Both the position numbers and the translations under genes were made by a program. Shown in pieces: positions 11,489-25,200 of a DNA stretch of 64,000 bases. Numbering within the stretch: the first letter of the stretch is position 1; each line of letters starts with the position of its first letter. The notes under the pieces were generated by a model that worked only from the letters and a program-made list of their open reading frames with translations, searched no databases and was not told where the DNA came from. This DNA is from Diphasiastrum complanatum (Eukaryota > Streptophyta > Lycopodiopsida > Lycopodiales > Lycopodiaceae), in NCBI GenBank assembly GCA_029204225.1, contig CM055113.1:14535471-14599470 (forward strand), given 5' to 3'.

Positions 11489-12918
11489 ATATGAGCTAGT
11501 AATCTTAAGGAAGACCTACCATCCTTTTCGTCCAAGAATACAAGTATGAGTTGTTAATGATAAAGAAGATAGAGGAGTCGTAACGCTCATAAGAAGTATT
11601 GACTGGTGTGCCTCACTTATAGTACAATATGTTATAGGGGAGTGGGGCACTCCAATGCTTATTAATCTAAACTCAACCCTCAATTGCTTGCTCAAATATT
11701 GGCAAGAGTATAGATGCTTTGGATGAAGTCTAATTTCTTATCTTCATGCCATAGATTATTGATGTCCTCTCAAAGGCATAAATTTATCGATGGCTCCAAA
11801 AAATTCTGAGAAATAAGGTTTGTTGTGATGACAACATGTTTATTATAGATGTAAGAAATGCAATGTCACTTGATTATGATCATATACAATATTATGTTTG
11901 TTCTTCTTCTAATAATGATCTAGTGTTGAGGGATGCTAGGATAATGAGGTGTGTTTGTGTGCATTTATGCCATAATAAAAGTATGTAAACTCCAATTTGA
12001 TGTTGTTCATAATTGTGTCATTTCATGTTGTATAGGTGAGTCAATCCTAAAATGAGTTCACGTTGATGATTGGTTTGATGTACATACTTTAAAGCTTTTT
12101 GACTACATAAAACCATTCTTTGAAAAGTTTATGGAATTAGATATTGATTGGTCTATTGTTAGGCATTAGGCTCAATATACCCTTCTTGCTATTGTTGTTC
12201 TAATTAAAATTGTTTTCTTGCGATGTTTTTAATATAGATTGGCCAATGTGAAATTTATCCACCATTCCATGTATTCAACTCCATGTTTAATGATTTATTG
12301 TATTTTTACACATGTACATGTGGTTCTTAAGGGATTTTTCCTTAACCAAATTCATGATTTGGAATTTGTACCCATATAATGTCTTTTGCATCAATCATAT
12401 TTAATTTTTAATGTCTTTATATAATCAAAAGATAATGCCTGTCTTTTGCAGTCTTTTGCTAATCCATGAAGACAAATTGAGATGTTTTAATATGTCAACA
12501 TAGTTGATCTTTTGTTTCATAATATGATAAAGATTATTGTATAGTTTTGGGTCTAGTTCTTCTTCTAACTGTGGATCCTAAATGGTAGTGTACAACATCA
12601 TTGGTCATGAATCTTTGAAGCAACATTTGTGTAGTGTTTTTGGCTTTATAGCATGTTGCTTACTGATGGTGAGCTTGCATATTTGAGTTGTGTATATTTA
12701 ATTTGCACTTTGACTCATGTAATGTTTGCATCAATGAATTAAGTGATTTTGTTCTCAAATTTTATATCATAAGTTGCTACATTGTCCATCTAGAACATTC
12801 CCTGATCATGTTGACTTTCACGATTTTGAAGTCTGTCATTCTTGAAAAGTTAACAACACATTTTTCAAGCTTTGAAGTGGAAAAAAAAATCAATTGCCTC
12901 ATAATTACTTGAAATGCT
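11489..12918 (+). repeat. BAHD 3'-flank segment, copy 1
   Basis: About 1.4 kb downstream of the BAHD fragment aligns throughout with the reverse complement of 26.22-27.72 kb, for example the run with CCAATTTGATGTTG, TCATTTCATGTTGTATAG, AAAGCTTTTTGACTA and the patch around 12690-12850. Similarity stops near 12918. It is non-coding. It shows that the duplicated unit was genomic. Confidence 0.85.
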
Positions 12919-13842
<924 letters not shown>

Positions 13843-14337
13843 CCACCAAGGATTAAGACCACATTGCACTCCAAGAGGTACACAGTAGCCAAACACCCAA
13901 CCAAGTAGAAGCATCAACACCTAAGCTATTAGAATAATAAGCCCAACTTTTTTCTAGTCATTTTCAGATGATATTCCATTTTTTATAAACATAGTTTTTA
14001 GCTTTCAATTCATACTACAGTGATAAGTGCCACATTAACGACACTTGAGCAAGTAAGTTGAGACAATTGTTCCTTAATGGAGACCAGTTTTTGATGCAGT
14101 TGTACTCTCTACAAATTAGAACTTTTCAATATTCCATATAGATCTTACTTGTACTAATCTTTCAAAGTTTGCATTTTTATGAAGTTGTCCTTGAATATGT
14201 TATTCATCCATCAAAAGTCCTAGCAATACTTTTAAGAATGAACATTCTAGATTGTTTCTTGTAGTCCACTAGGTTACATAAACTCAAAAATTCATCATAG
14301 AAAAGTGGAATGACATTATCTCAAATCTTTTCACTAG

Positions 14338-14745
14338 TCATAAATGGCTGATAGCATTTTATCTTATGGTGCTCATCTTTATTTATACAAGGCTATAACT
14401 ATTCTAGTTGTAGCTATATATTGAATGTGTATTTCATTAGATTGGATGCTATTAAATCCAATCGTTGCAACCATAACCCAATATCATGTTTGGACCTATG
14501 ATGATAGCTTTGTACTTGAAAACCTATTGGATTAAAATAACTATTCTAGTTGTAGCTATAAATTAAATGTGGATTTCATTAGATTGGATGCTATTAAATC
14601 CAATTGTTGCAACCATAACCCAATATCATGTTTGGACCTATGATGATAGCTTTGTACTTGAAAACCTGTTGGATTAAAATGCTATTGATATTTTTTTCAA
14701 TCTGATCAATTTTGCCAATATTTTATCCACATTGTAAATATTGTG
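14338..14745. repeat. Tandem 142-bp duplication with leading segment
   Basis: AACTATTCTAGTTGTAGCTA starts at 14397 and again at 14539, and the two units are nearly identical through TTGGATTAAAAT. The leader (TCATAAATGGCTGATAGC) and the second unit plus its tail (CAATTTTGCCAATATTTTAT) recur together at 15380-15637. Confidence 0.9.
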
Positions 14746-15379
14746 TCATGAGAAAGTTAACCCTTTGGCCCTTTCGAGAAGAATATTGTTGCCTTGATGC
14801 TTTGCAAAGGTGAATTACATCTAGAAGCAAACTATACTAGCCATTGATTCAAATCTAGTGATGCATGAAAATGACAATGAGGACCCTTTCACCGTATGGG
14901 ATTTAGAAAATCCAAATGAAGAATTCCTTGCTCCAATAAATGCATTGGCATTAGAAATTTAAATTATCAATCACTAATATGGAACAATTTATGAAGTAGT
15001 ATCACCCAAATGCAATGTAAGACAAAAATGCATTGGGCTTTTGATGAACTATTCAAGTAAGAGACGTTCAAATGGAAAAGTAGATAAACAAGGAGATTGT
15101 TGCATAATAGATTGTCTAAGCTTGCAAGAATGGACCCTTATGAAGACAATCTTGTGCATCATTAACCTAATCTTAAATGATCTTTACAATCACAAAAGAA
15201 ATAACTTGTATGTCAAATTTTGTCATAGTTTTAGAAAGTGTGACACTCTTGCAAGTCTCACTATTAGAAGAGGATATCTTAATTTGATAAATTTTGATTT
15301 TTTTTAAAGTACTTTTAAAGTTGCAAAATGCTCTTATAGAATAGTGAGTTGATTTTTTTCATATGTAACCATATAAGGC
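14746..15379. other. Spacer between two direct repeats
   Basis: Contains short open stretches (a phrase with MHENDNEDPFTVWDLENP near 14860-14960, and an 88-codon ORF at 15041-15307) that look faintly coding but match nothing I recognise. They could be the interior of a small element flanked by the 14.54-14.74 and 15.44-15.64 kb repeats. Confidence 0.3.
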
Positions 15380-15637
15380 GTCATAAATGGCTAATAGCAT
15401 TTTATCCTATGGTGCTCATCTTTATTTATACAAGACTATAACTATTCTAGTTGTAGCTATAAATTAAATGTGGATTTCATTAGATTGGATGCTATTAAAT
15501 CCAATTGTTGCAACCATAACCCAATATCATGTTTGGACCTATGATGATAGCTTTGTACTTGAAAACCTGTTGGATTAAAATGCTATTGATATTTTTTTCA
15601 ATCTGATCAATTTTGCCAATATTTTATCCACATTGTA
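15380..15637. repeat. Third copy of the 14.3-14.7 kb repeat
   Basis: Nearly identical to 14338-14396 joined to 14539-14740. It ends sharply at CCACATTGTA, where the copia fossil begins. Confidence 0.9.
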
Positions 15638-17666
15638 CCCAGAAAGTCAACAAGAAAAAGAAGACCTCCAGACCATTACACTGACAATCTTCAGTGGAGC
15701 GAAGACATGCAATTCGAGTACTACAGCTTCACTGAAGAGCCAACAACATATCAAGAAGTTGTCCAGAGTCCAGAGGGAGAATTTTGGAAGTAGGCAATGT
15801 CAGTGGAGATCGAGTCGATGAGGCGAAACGAGGCATAGACATTAGAGCCTCTGCTAGAAAATAGAAAGATAGTGGACTTCAAGTGGGAGTACAAGAAGAA
15901 AATGAAATCAGATTTCACCATTGGCCGCTACAAGGCAAGGCTTGTCAAAAAGGGCTACACACAGAGATATGGTGTTGATTATTTCGACACATATTCGTCG
16001 ATGGTCAAGATGACAAGCATATGACTATTCCTTGCATACGCCACACAACACAATCTGGAAATTCACCAGATTGATGTGAAAACAGCCTTTCTCCATGGGG
16101 ATCTAGAGGAGGAAATCTTCATGAAGCAGCCTGAAGGATTTGAAGACCCGGACAATCGACAATATGTCTATTGGTTGCAGAGATGCATCTATGGTCTAAA
16201 ACAGGCATCACGATCTTGGTATAATAAGCGCGATGGTCTCATGAAGTTTCTAGACTTCAATCCTATACAACCGGACTGTAATGTCTACCTAAAAAGAGTA
16301 GGAAAAGATTTTGTGATACTGACTATTTTCGTGGACAATTCTCTGATGATATGAAATTCCTTGATGATGATCAAAGACACAAAGAGTCAAATTTCTGAAA
16401 GTTATGAAATCAAAGATCTAGGAAATACAACGAAATGCCTCGGGCTGGAGATCAGAAGAGATCAAACAAAGGACAAAATGAACTTGAGTCAGTCTAAATA
16501 TGCCAAAAAGGTGCTCAAGCAGTATCACGTGATGGACTGCAAAGAAAAGGCCACACCAATGATAGATGGTGCCAAGCTGACGAAGTAGGATTGCCCAAAA
16601 ATAGAAGAGAAAGAACATAAGATGGCAGGTATACCCTACCAAAACCTAATCGGTAGTCTGATGTACTTTACAATTTGTACTAGACCCAATCTAGATTTCT
16701 CTGTTTACGCCTTAAGCCAATTCTCTTCCAATCCTGGCATGGCACATTGGTAAATGGCAAAACAAATCCTATAGTATCTGAAGTGTACCCAGAATATGGG
16801 ATTAACCTACAGAGCTGAAAGCGAATAAAAATAAATTGAGCTACACCACTATAGTGATGCAAGCTGGGTGAGTTGCAAAGATGACAGCAAGTCCATAACT
16901 GGAGGATGTACCATAGCGTGCAGAGCTGCAATCAGCTGGATATGCAAAAAGCAAACCTTGGTAGCTCAATCTTCTTGCAAAGTTGAATACGTCGCAACTT
17001 CAAAGGTGGCAAACGAGGTAGTGTGGCTGCAGATGATGTTGGAAGCAAGTGGGATACCACAAGGAGGACCATGCACGATGATGATGGACTCTCAGAGTGC
17101 AATTTATTTGTCCCAGGATCCTGTCTTCCATTCAAAGACAAAACACATACCTCTAAAGTACCATCAGATTCGAGATTTAATCTCGAAAGGAGAGCTCCAG
17201 TTCCAGTATATAAAATCTGAAGACATGATTGCAGATCTACTCACGAAACCGCTCGACAAGCCACTCTTCGAAAAACAAAGAAAGACAATTGGACTAAACA
17301 TGCAAAGCTGCAAGGTTCAAGAAGGAGTGTCAGAAATGGTGAACTCCTGCAACTTTGCCATGACACGAAAGTCAACTTGCCTTGACTCAAAAGTCAAACC
17401 ATTCGCGAAGATCAAACAATTCGTGAAAGTCAACGTGTCCAGGACAAACGAGTGACGAACGATTCGTGAACCATTCACGAAAATCAAACATGCCTCCAGG
17501 ACTACAAAAACCACAAAGCAACGCAAAATGAAAAGAAACGAGATGAACAAAAAAGGAATCTTTCGCGTTGCCAGCTAGCAGCTCAACGGGCTTGGAGTCT
17601 TAAACTTCACGCCCAGCTGAAACGGGTAGCAACAACGAAGAGTAACTGATTAGTTGATTAGCGTTA
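15638..17666 (+). mobile_element. Ty1/copia fossil (family A), 3' half
   Basis: Starts abruptly in the linker before reverse transcriptase, then RT (about 15850-16590, with DVKTAFLHGDLEEEIFMKQP and CIYGLKQA), RNase H (about 16850-17320, with the CKVEYVA, DSQSAIYL and KHIPLKYHQIRD motifs) and the 5' part of the 3' LTR from TGTCAGAAATGG at 17328 to 17666. The gag, protease and integrase regions are absent. Near-identical in places to the copy at 22.3-26.2 kb. Broken, several breaks. Confidence 0.9.
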
Positions 17667-17975
17667 GCTACATTGAAAGATGAATGAATATCAAATTGGC
17701 CAATCTATACGTAAAAAACCACAAGAAAACAATTTCCGATTAAAACAACAATAGCAAAAAGGGTACATTGAGCCTAATGCCTAACAATAGACCAATCAAC
17801 ATCTAATTCCATAAACTTTTCAAAGAATGGTTTTATTTAGTCAAAAAGCTTTAAAGTATGTACATCAAACCAATCATCAACATGAACTCATTTTAGGATT
17901 GACTCACCTATACAACGTGAAATGACACAATTATGAGCAACATCAAATTGGAGTTTACATACTTTTATTATGGCA
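17667..17975 (-). repeat. Island of BAHD 3' flank, copy 2
   Basis: Aligns with 26.80-27.11 kb in the same orientation (shared words AATTGGCCAATCTATA, CCTAACAATAGACCAATCAA, GGTTTTATTTAGTCAAAAAG, ATTTTAGGATTGACTCA). It is bounded on the left by a truncated copia LTR and on the right by a minus-strand copia fossil. No BAHD coding sequence is attached. Confidence 0.9.
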
Positions 17976-19345
17976 TATATGCAGTTGCAATTTTGAGCAG
18001 ACAACACTAATTTTGCCATTTTTGGACAAAACAAATTCGCACACCTATTTGGACTAAGTTTGGAAAATCGCACACAACATTTCAAACTCGCCCAGTATGG
18101 ACAACAATGGGAATGCCTCGTACGAGCGGCGCACTCCACTTTTGGCTCGGATTCGAACGTTTCTTGTTTATGGGGTTTATCTTCTGCTTCCTGTTGCTCT
18201 AGAGTCTGTGGCTCAACATTCTGATTTGATGTTTGTCCTCGATCTTCCTCTTGAATTGGCACCAGTGTAAAGATCTCATGGCCTCTTTCATATTTTAGTC
18301 CAGGGAATGTGGACTCATCGAACTTCACATCTCTACTCGAAACAACCTTTTTCATGGCTGGTTTGTAGAGCTTGTACACTTGTGTTCCGTTTGAGTACCT
18401 GACTATGATCATTTGTTCTGATTTATCATTGAACTTACTCCTCTCTTTTTTTGGAATGTACTGGTATGCTGCACATCCAAACACACGTACGTATGATAGA
18501 TCAGGCTTTCTACCTGTCCACATTTCGTATGGTGTCTTATTTTCCAGCGTTGTCCTTGTTGATCTGTTCTGCAGGTGTACAACTGCAGCTATTGCCTCAG
18601 TCTAGAATTGAGTTGGCAATTGAGTCTATGCCATCATGCATCTGGCTCCTTCGACTAGTGTTATGTTTCTTCTCTCCGCAACACCATTATATTCTGGTGT
18701 GTATGCAGGAGTGAACTGGTGCTCGAATCCCTTGTTCTTGGTAGAATCTTAAAAGCTCTTTGCTCTTGTACTCACCTCCATTGTCAGATCTGATGATCTG
18801 TATCTTCTTTGAGGTGTGTCTCTCTGCAAATGTCACGAACTTCTTGAAGGAATCCAATACTTCAGATTTCCTCTTTAGGTAGTAGATCGTAGTCATCCGG
18901 TTGTAGTCATCTATGAATGTCAGGAAGTACCTTGATCATGAGAGCGAATTCATTTTCATCGGTCCACAAACATCTAAGTGGACGAGCTCAAGAACTTCTT
19001 TTGGATCTTCTTCCCTCATGTATGGATGGATTCCAATGTTGTTTGCCTTTCTGATAGGCGTCACAAAACTCAGTATCGGGTCTTGATATCTTTAGACTTG
19101 TGACTATGTCTTTCTTACACATGTCATACAGGCTCCTCATATTCAGATGATACATTCTCATGTGCTAGAGCTGATCTTCATTTTCTGATGCATTTACTAT
19201 GCTATCAGAGTTGCTGATTATCTTGGCTTGGTAGAGGTTTCCTTCTCTGCATCCAACCGTCAGCAATTTGTTTGTAGTTTTCTTGATCATGCGACATGTA
19301 TTGTCACATAGCTCATTCAGAATTGAAAGAAGTTCTGCTTATGGT
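17976..19345 (-). mobile_element. Ty1/copia fossil (family A), integrase part
   Basis: On the minus strand: gag-pre-integrase (about 19320-19100), integrase core with SDNGGEYKSKE (about 18896-18690) and the C-terminal region with VFGCAAYQYIPKK and the RGHEIFTL phrase (18523-18150). The last 150 bases on the left side are not clearly element. Same family as 22.3-26.2 kb. Broken, several breaks, no LTR. Confidence 0.88.
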
Positions 19346-19680
19346 TATGCTTAATAGCTTTGGCTAATTCCCTGCACACATTAGTCAAAATTGTTGCTCT
19401 CCGGTGACGCCTGAAAATCCACGTTAGAGTGACTGAAATTTAGTAAAACATAAGAAATATGTGTGACGCAGACAGAGCAGTCTCACAAATAGTTACAGAT
19501 CATACAAAGTGTATTCGCTCGTTTCAGGTGGCAGATTATTCCGGTTGAGAGGGTGCATTTATCAAGGACATGAAGCAGCGGTTTGCCAAACTCTTCTACG
19601 CATTTGGATGAACAGGGCACTATTTTCTACCCAATCAATGTTGTGCCACTCGCAGGTCTATGCTTAATGGAATCAGACTG
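19346..19680. other. Junction spacer
   Basis: About 330 bases between two minus-strand copia fossils of different families. No coding or LTR signature recognised. Confidence 0.3.
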
Positions 19681-22290
19681 GGTTACCACCCGTCGAAAAT
19701 GAAAGAAGCAAACTGTATCAAGAGACAAGTAGACTCTAGAGTATATCTTGTGGGCTGTGTGCGCACTTGGCTTGATCTTCTGGGAGGATTCGACTGATGA
19801 ACCACTCTTGGGACTTGTTGCTGAGTAGCAACAACATCTTCGTTTGATTCACTGTCTTGAAGTGGATTGACAATAGACATGTCTGAGCCAGAAGCACGAA
19901 CTGTTGTGTCAACCGCAGGCGATGAGGGTTCTTCTTGAGCAACATCCTTGCCTTTGAGGTCGATGAACTAATCCTCGATAAAGACTGTATCCGGGCTATA
20001 CAAGAATTGCTAGGTATCAGGATCATACAACTTATAAGTATTATCAGATGAAGTATATCCGATCAGAATGGTCTTGAGACCTTGGAAGTCCAATTTCTTC
20101 CTTGTGTCTTTTGGGATTCGCGCATAGGCAATGCAGCCAAACAATCTTAGGTTCTTCAAAGAAGGCTTAGAGCCTGTCCACACCTCGTGGGGTGTTTTGC
20201 CTGAGAGGGCCTTGGCCGAACATCTGTTCTGGATGTAAGCTGCAGTGGAGACAGCTTCAGTCCAAAATCTCTTGGGCAACGATGCATGCGATAGCATACA
20301 TTTGGCAGATTCAGCCAGGGTACGATTCTTCCTCTCGGCTTAGTTATTAGACTGAGGACTGTAAGGAGTGATGAATTGCTGCTCAATGCCTTGGCTTTGG
20401 CAGTACTCCTTAAACTCAATAGAGATATATTCTCCACCGTTGTCTGATCTAAGGGCCTTGATTGTCCTTCCAGTCTCCCTCTATGCATGCTCCTTGAAGA
20501 TGTTGAAGCAGTTGAAGGCTTTTGATTTTTTCTTTATAAAATACACCATGGTCCTTCTGAAAAATTCATCAATAAAGGTTATAAAATACTTGGCATCCTT
20601 CAGCGAAGGATTTTTCATCACGCCACAAATATCTAAATGTACAACGTCTAGCAATCCTCTAGCAATATGCTGATGGCTTGATTTAAACGGTTTCCTAGTC
20701 TATTTACCAACTAGACAGTCTTCACAAATAGGTAACTTGACTTTTTCGCGAGCATAGTCGAGATCAAGAACAATAGATTGTCTAGACATTCGTTGTATAG
20801 TAGCATGATTTAAATGACCAAGTCTATAATGCCGAAGTAAACTTTTATTTGAATGAATAGAAGTACTGAGAGTCTGACTAGAGGCAGAAAATCAATGACT
20901 TAATTTGTACAAGTATCCATGCCTCTTTCCGAGTGCTAGGATCTTGCCTGTCCTATCAAGCATTTTACACTGATCACATTCAAATTCTGCTCTGTGTCCT
21001 AGATCTGTGATTTTACTTACAGAAAGCAGATTTGTAGATAAATTTGGTACATAAAGGACTCCAGAGATATCTTAGATTGATCATTAGCAAAGCTTACTCT
21101 TACAATGCCTTCACCTTTAATAGCTTGTGTGCTATCGTCACCAAGGTGAACATATTTTTGGGTATTGTAAGGTGTATAAAAATAGACAGTATTGACAAAA
21201 AGGTAACTCGACATCTAGCAATCCTCTAGCAATATGCTGATGGCTTGATTTAAACATTTTCCTAGTCTATTTACCAACTAGACAGTCTTGACAAATAGGT
21301 AACTTGACTTTTTCGCGAGCATAGTCGAGATCAAGAACAATAGATTGTCTAGACATCCGTTGTATAGTAGCATGATTTAAATGACCAAGTCTAAAATGCC
21401 GAAGTAAACCTTTATTTGAATGAATAGAATACAAAGAGTCTGACTAGAGGTAGAAAATCAATGACTTAATTTGTACAAGTATCCATGCCTCTTTTCGAGT
21501 GCTAGGATCTTGCCTATCCTATCAAGCACTTTACACTAATCACATTCAAATTCTACTCTGTGTCCTAGATCTATGATTCTACTTATAGAAAGCAGATTTG
21601 TAGATAAATTTGGTACATAAAAGACTCCAGAGATATCTTAAACTGATCATTAGCAAAGCTTAACCTTACAGTGCCTTCACCTTTAGTAGCTTGTGTGCTA
21701 TTGTCACCCAGGTGAACATATTTTTGGGTACTGTAAGGTGTACAAAAATAGACAGTCTTGACAAATAGGTAACTCGACATCTAGCAATCCTCTAGCAATA
21801 TGCTGATGGCTTGATTTAAACAGTTTCCTAGTTTATTTACCAACTAGACAGTCTTGACAAATAGGTAACTCGACTTTTTTGCGAGCATAGTCGAGATCAA
21901 GAACAAAAGATTGTCTAGACATTCGTTGTATAGTACCATGATTTAAATGACCAGGTCTATAATGCCGAAGTAAACCTTTATTTGAATGAATAGAAGTACT
22001 GAAAGTCTGACTAGAGGAAAAAAATCAATGACTTAATTTGTACAAGTATCCATGCCGCTTTCCGAGTGCTAGGATCTTTCCTGTCCTATCAAGCACTTTA
22101 CACTGATCACATTCAAATTCTACACTGTGTCCTAGATCTGTGATTCTACTTACAGAAAGCAGATTTGTAGATAAATTTGGTACATAAAAGACTCCAAAGA
22201 TATCTTAGACTGATCATTAGCAAAGCTTAATCTTACAGTGCCTTCACCTTTAATAGCTTATGTGCTATTGTCACCAAGGTGAACATATTT
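19681..22290 (-). mobile_element. Ty1/copia fossil (family B) with internal tandem triplication
   Basis: From the right: three tandem copies of a gag-pre-integrase/protease segment, then integrase (about 20640-20300, RSDNGGEYISIE-type region), the C-terminal integrase region with FWTEAVSTAAYIQNRC and RLFGCIAYARIP (20297-20010), and the linker toward RT ending at about 19680, where the fossil stops. No LTR or RT. The plus-strand copy at 39.7-42.8 kb is a close relative. Broken, several breaks. Confidence 0.88.
20648..22290. repeat. 566-bp tandem repeat, three units
   Basis: CTAGCAATCCTCTAGCAATA begins at 20648, 21215 and 21781, giving periods of 567 and 566. The third unit is cut short at about 22290, where family A sequence begins. 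Units are highly similar. The join word GGTAACTCGACAT precedes units two and three. Confidence 0.95.
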
Positions 22291-25200
22291 CTTTGCAGCC
22301 TCCAAGATGGCAGATCTTGGAATTCGAGTTTTGTTTGATGACAATACATGTCGCATGATCGAGAAAACTACAAACAAATTGCTGACGGTTGGATGTAGAG
22401 AAGGAAACCTCTACCAAGCCAAGATAATCAGCAACTCTGATAGCATAATGCATCAAAAAATGAAGATCATCTCTGGCACAGGAGAATGTATCATCTGAAT
22501 ATGAGGAGCCTGTATGACATGTGTAAGAAAGGAAATTGAGTTCTGTGACACCTGTCAGAAAGGAAAACAACATCAGAATCCACTCATACATGAGGGAAGA
22601 AGAGCCAAAGAAGTTCTTGAGCTTGTCCACTTAGATGTCTGTGGACCGATGAAAATGAATTCGCTCTCATGATCAAGGTACATCCTGAAGTTCATAGATG
22701 ACTACAGCCGCATGACTACGATCTACTACCTAAAGAAGAAATGTGAAGTACTGGATTCCTTCAAGAAGTTCGTGACATTTGCAGAGAGACGCACCTCGAA
22801 GAAGATACAGATCATCAGATCTGACAATGGAGGTGAGTACAAGAGCAAAGAGTTTTCAAGATTCTACCAAGAACAAGGGATCGCGCATCAGTTCGCTCTT
22901 GCATACACACTAGAATATAATGGTGTCGCGGAGAGAAGAAATGGAACACTAGTCGAAGGAGCCAGATGCATGATGGCACAGACTCAATTGCCAAGTCAAT
23001 TCTGGGCTGAGGCAATAGCTGCAGCTATACACCTACAGAACAGATCAACAACGACAACGCTGGAAAATAAGACACCATACAAAATGTGGACAGGTAGAAA
23101 GCTTGATCTATCATACGTACGTGTGTTTGGATGTGCAGCATACAAGCACATTCCAAAAAAAAAAGGGAGTAAGCTCGATGATAAATCAGAGCAAATGATC
23201 ATGGTCGGGTACTCGAACAGAACACAAGTGTACAGGCTCTACAAACCAACCACGAAAAAGGTTGTTTCGAGTAGAAATGTGAAGTTCGATGAGTCCACAT
23301 TTCGTGGACTAAAATATGAAAGAGGCCATGAGATCTTCACACTGCTGCCAATTCAAGAGGGAGATCGAGGACAAATGTCAAATCAGAATGTTGAGCCACA
23401 GACTCTAGAGCAACAGGAAGCATAAGATCAATCCCATGAACAAGAAACGTTCGAGCAGTGACGAAACGAACCTAGAAGGTCAACAAGACAAAGAAGACCT
23501 CTAGACCGTTATGCTGACAATCTTTAGTGGAGTGAAGACACACAATTCGAGTATTGCAGCTTCATTGAAGAGCCAACAACATATCAAGAAGCTATCCAGA
23601 GTCCAGAGGGAGAATTCTGGAAGTAGGCAATGTCAGTGGAGATTGAGTCGATGAGGCAAAACAAGGCATAGACATTAGAGCCTCTGCTAGAAAACAGAAA
23701 GATAGTGGACTTCAAGTGGGTGTACATGAAGAAAATGAAATCAGATGGCACCATTGGCCGCTACAAGGCAAGGCTTGTCGCAAAGGACTACACACAGAGA
23801 TATGGTGTTGATTATTTTGACACATATTCGCCGATGGTCAAGATGACAAGCATACGACTACTCCTTGCATACGCCACACAACACAATCTGGAAATTCACC
23901 AGATTGATGTGAAAACAGCCTTTCTCCACAAACATCTAAAGGAGGAAATCTTCATGAAGCAGTCTAAAGGATTTGAAGACCTTGACAATTGACAATATGT
24001 CTATTCGTGTCAGAGATGCATCTATGGTCTAAAACAGACATCACGGGCTTGGTATAAGAAGCTCGATGGTCTTTTGAAGTCTCGAGACTTCAATCCTCTA
24101 CAACCGGACTGTAATTTCTACATAAAATGAGTAGGAAAAGATTTTGTGATACTGACTGTTTTCGTGGACGATTATCTAATGATAGGTTCCAAGTTGACAA
24201 AGTAAGATTGCCCAAAGACAGAAGAGGAAGAACAGAAGATGGCAGATATACCCTACCAAAACCTAATCGGTAGTTTGATGTACCTTACAATTTGTACCAG
24301 ACCCGATCTAGCTTTGTTTGTTTATGCCTTAAGCCAATTCTCTTTCAATCCTGGCATGGCACATTGGCAAATGACAAAACAAATCCTATAGTCTCTGAAG
24401 GGTACCCAGAATATGGGATTAATCTACATAGCTGAAAACAAATGAAAATGATTCGAGCTGCACCACTACAGTGATGCAAGCTGGGTGAGCTAGAAAGATG
24501 ACAGCAAGTCCATAACTGGAGGATGTACCATAGCATGCGGAGATGCAATCAGCTGGATATGTAGAAAGCAAACCTTGGTAGCTCAATCTTCTTGCGAAGC
24601 TAAATACGCACGATGATGATGGACTCTCAGATGCCATTTATTTGTCCCAGGATCCTGTCTTCCATTGAAAGGCAAAACACATACCTTTGAAGCACCATCA
24701 CATTCGAGATTTAATCTCAAAAGGAGAGCTCTAGGTCTAGTACATAAAATTTGAAGACATGATTGCAGATCTACTCACGAAGCCACTCGACAAGCCACTC
24801 TTCAAAAAACAAAGAAAGACAATTGGACTAAACATGCAAAGCTGCAAGGTCCAAGAAGGAATGTTAGAAATGGTGAACTCCTGCAACTTTGTCATGACGC
24901 GAAAGTCAACGTGCCTTGACTCAGAAGTTGAACAATTTGCGAAGATCAAACAATTCGCGAAAGTCAACATGTCCAGGACGAATGATTGACGAACGATTCA
25001 CGAAAATCAAACATGCCTCTAGGACCGCAAAAACCACAAAGCGACACAAAATGAAAAGAAACAAAAGAAACGAGATGAACAGAAAAGAAATCTTTCGCGC
25101 TGCCAGCTGGCAGCTCAACGAGCTTGGAGTCTCAAACTTCACGCCCAGCTGAAACAGGTAGCAACAACGGAGAGTAACTGATTAGTTGGTTAGCGTTAAC

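Noticed and set aside
20648-22290. Reading the 566-bp units as LTRs of one element
   Set aside because: The units encode the gag-pre-integrase/protease-side region and are directly adjacent, so they are an internal tandem repeat and not LTRs.
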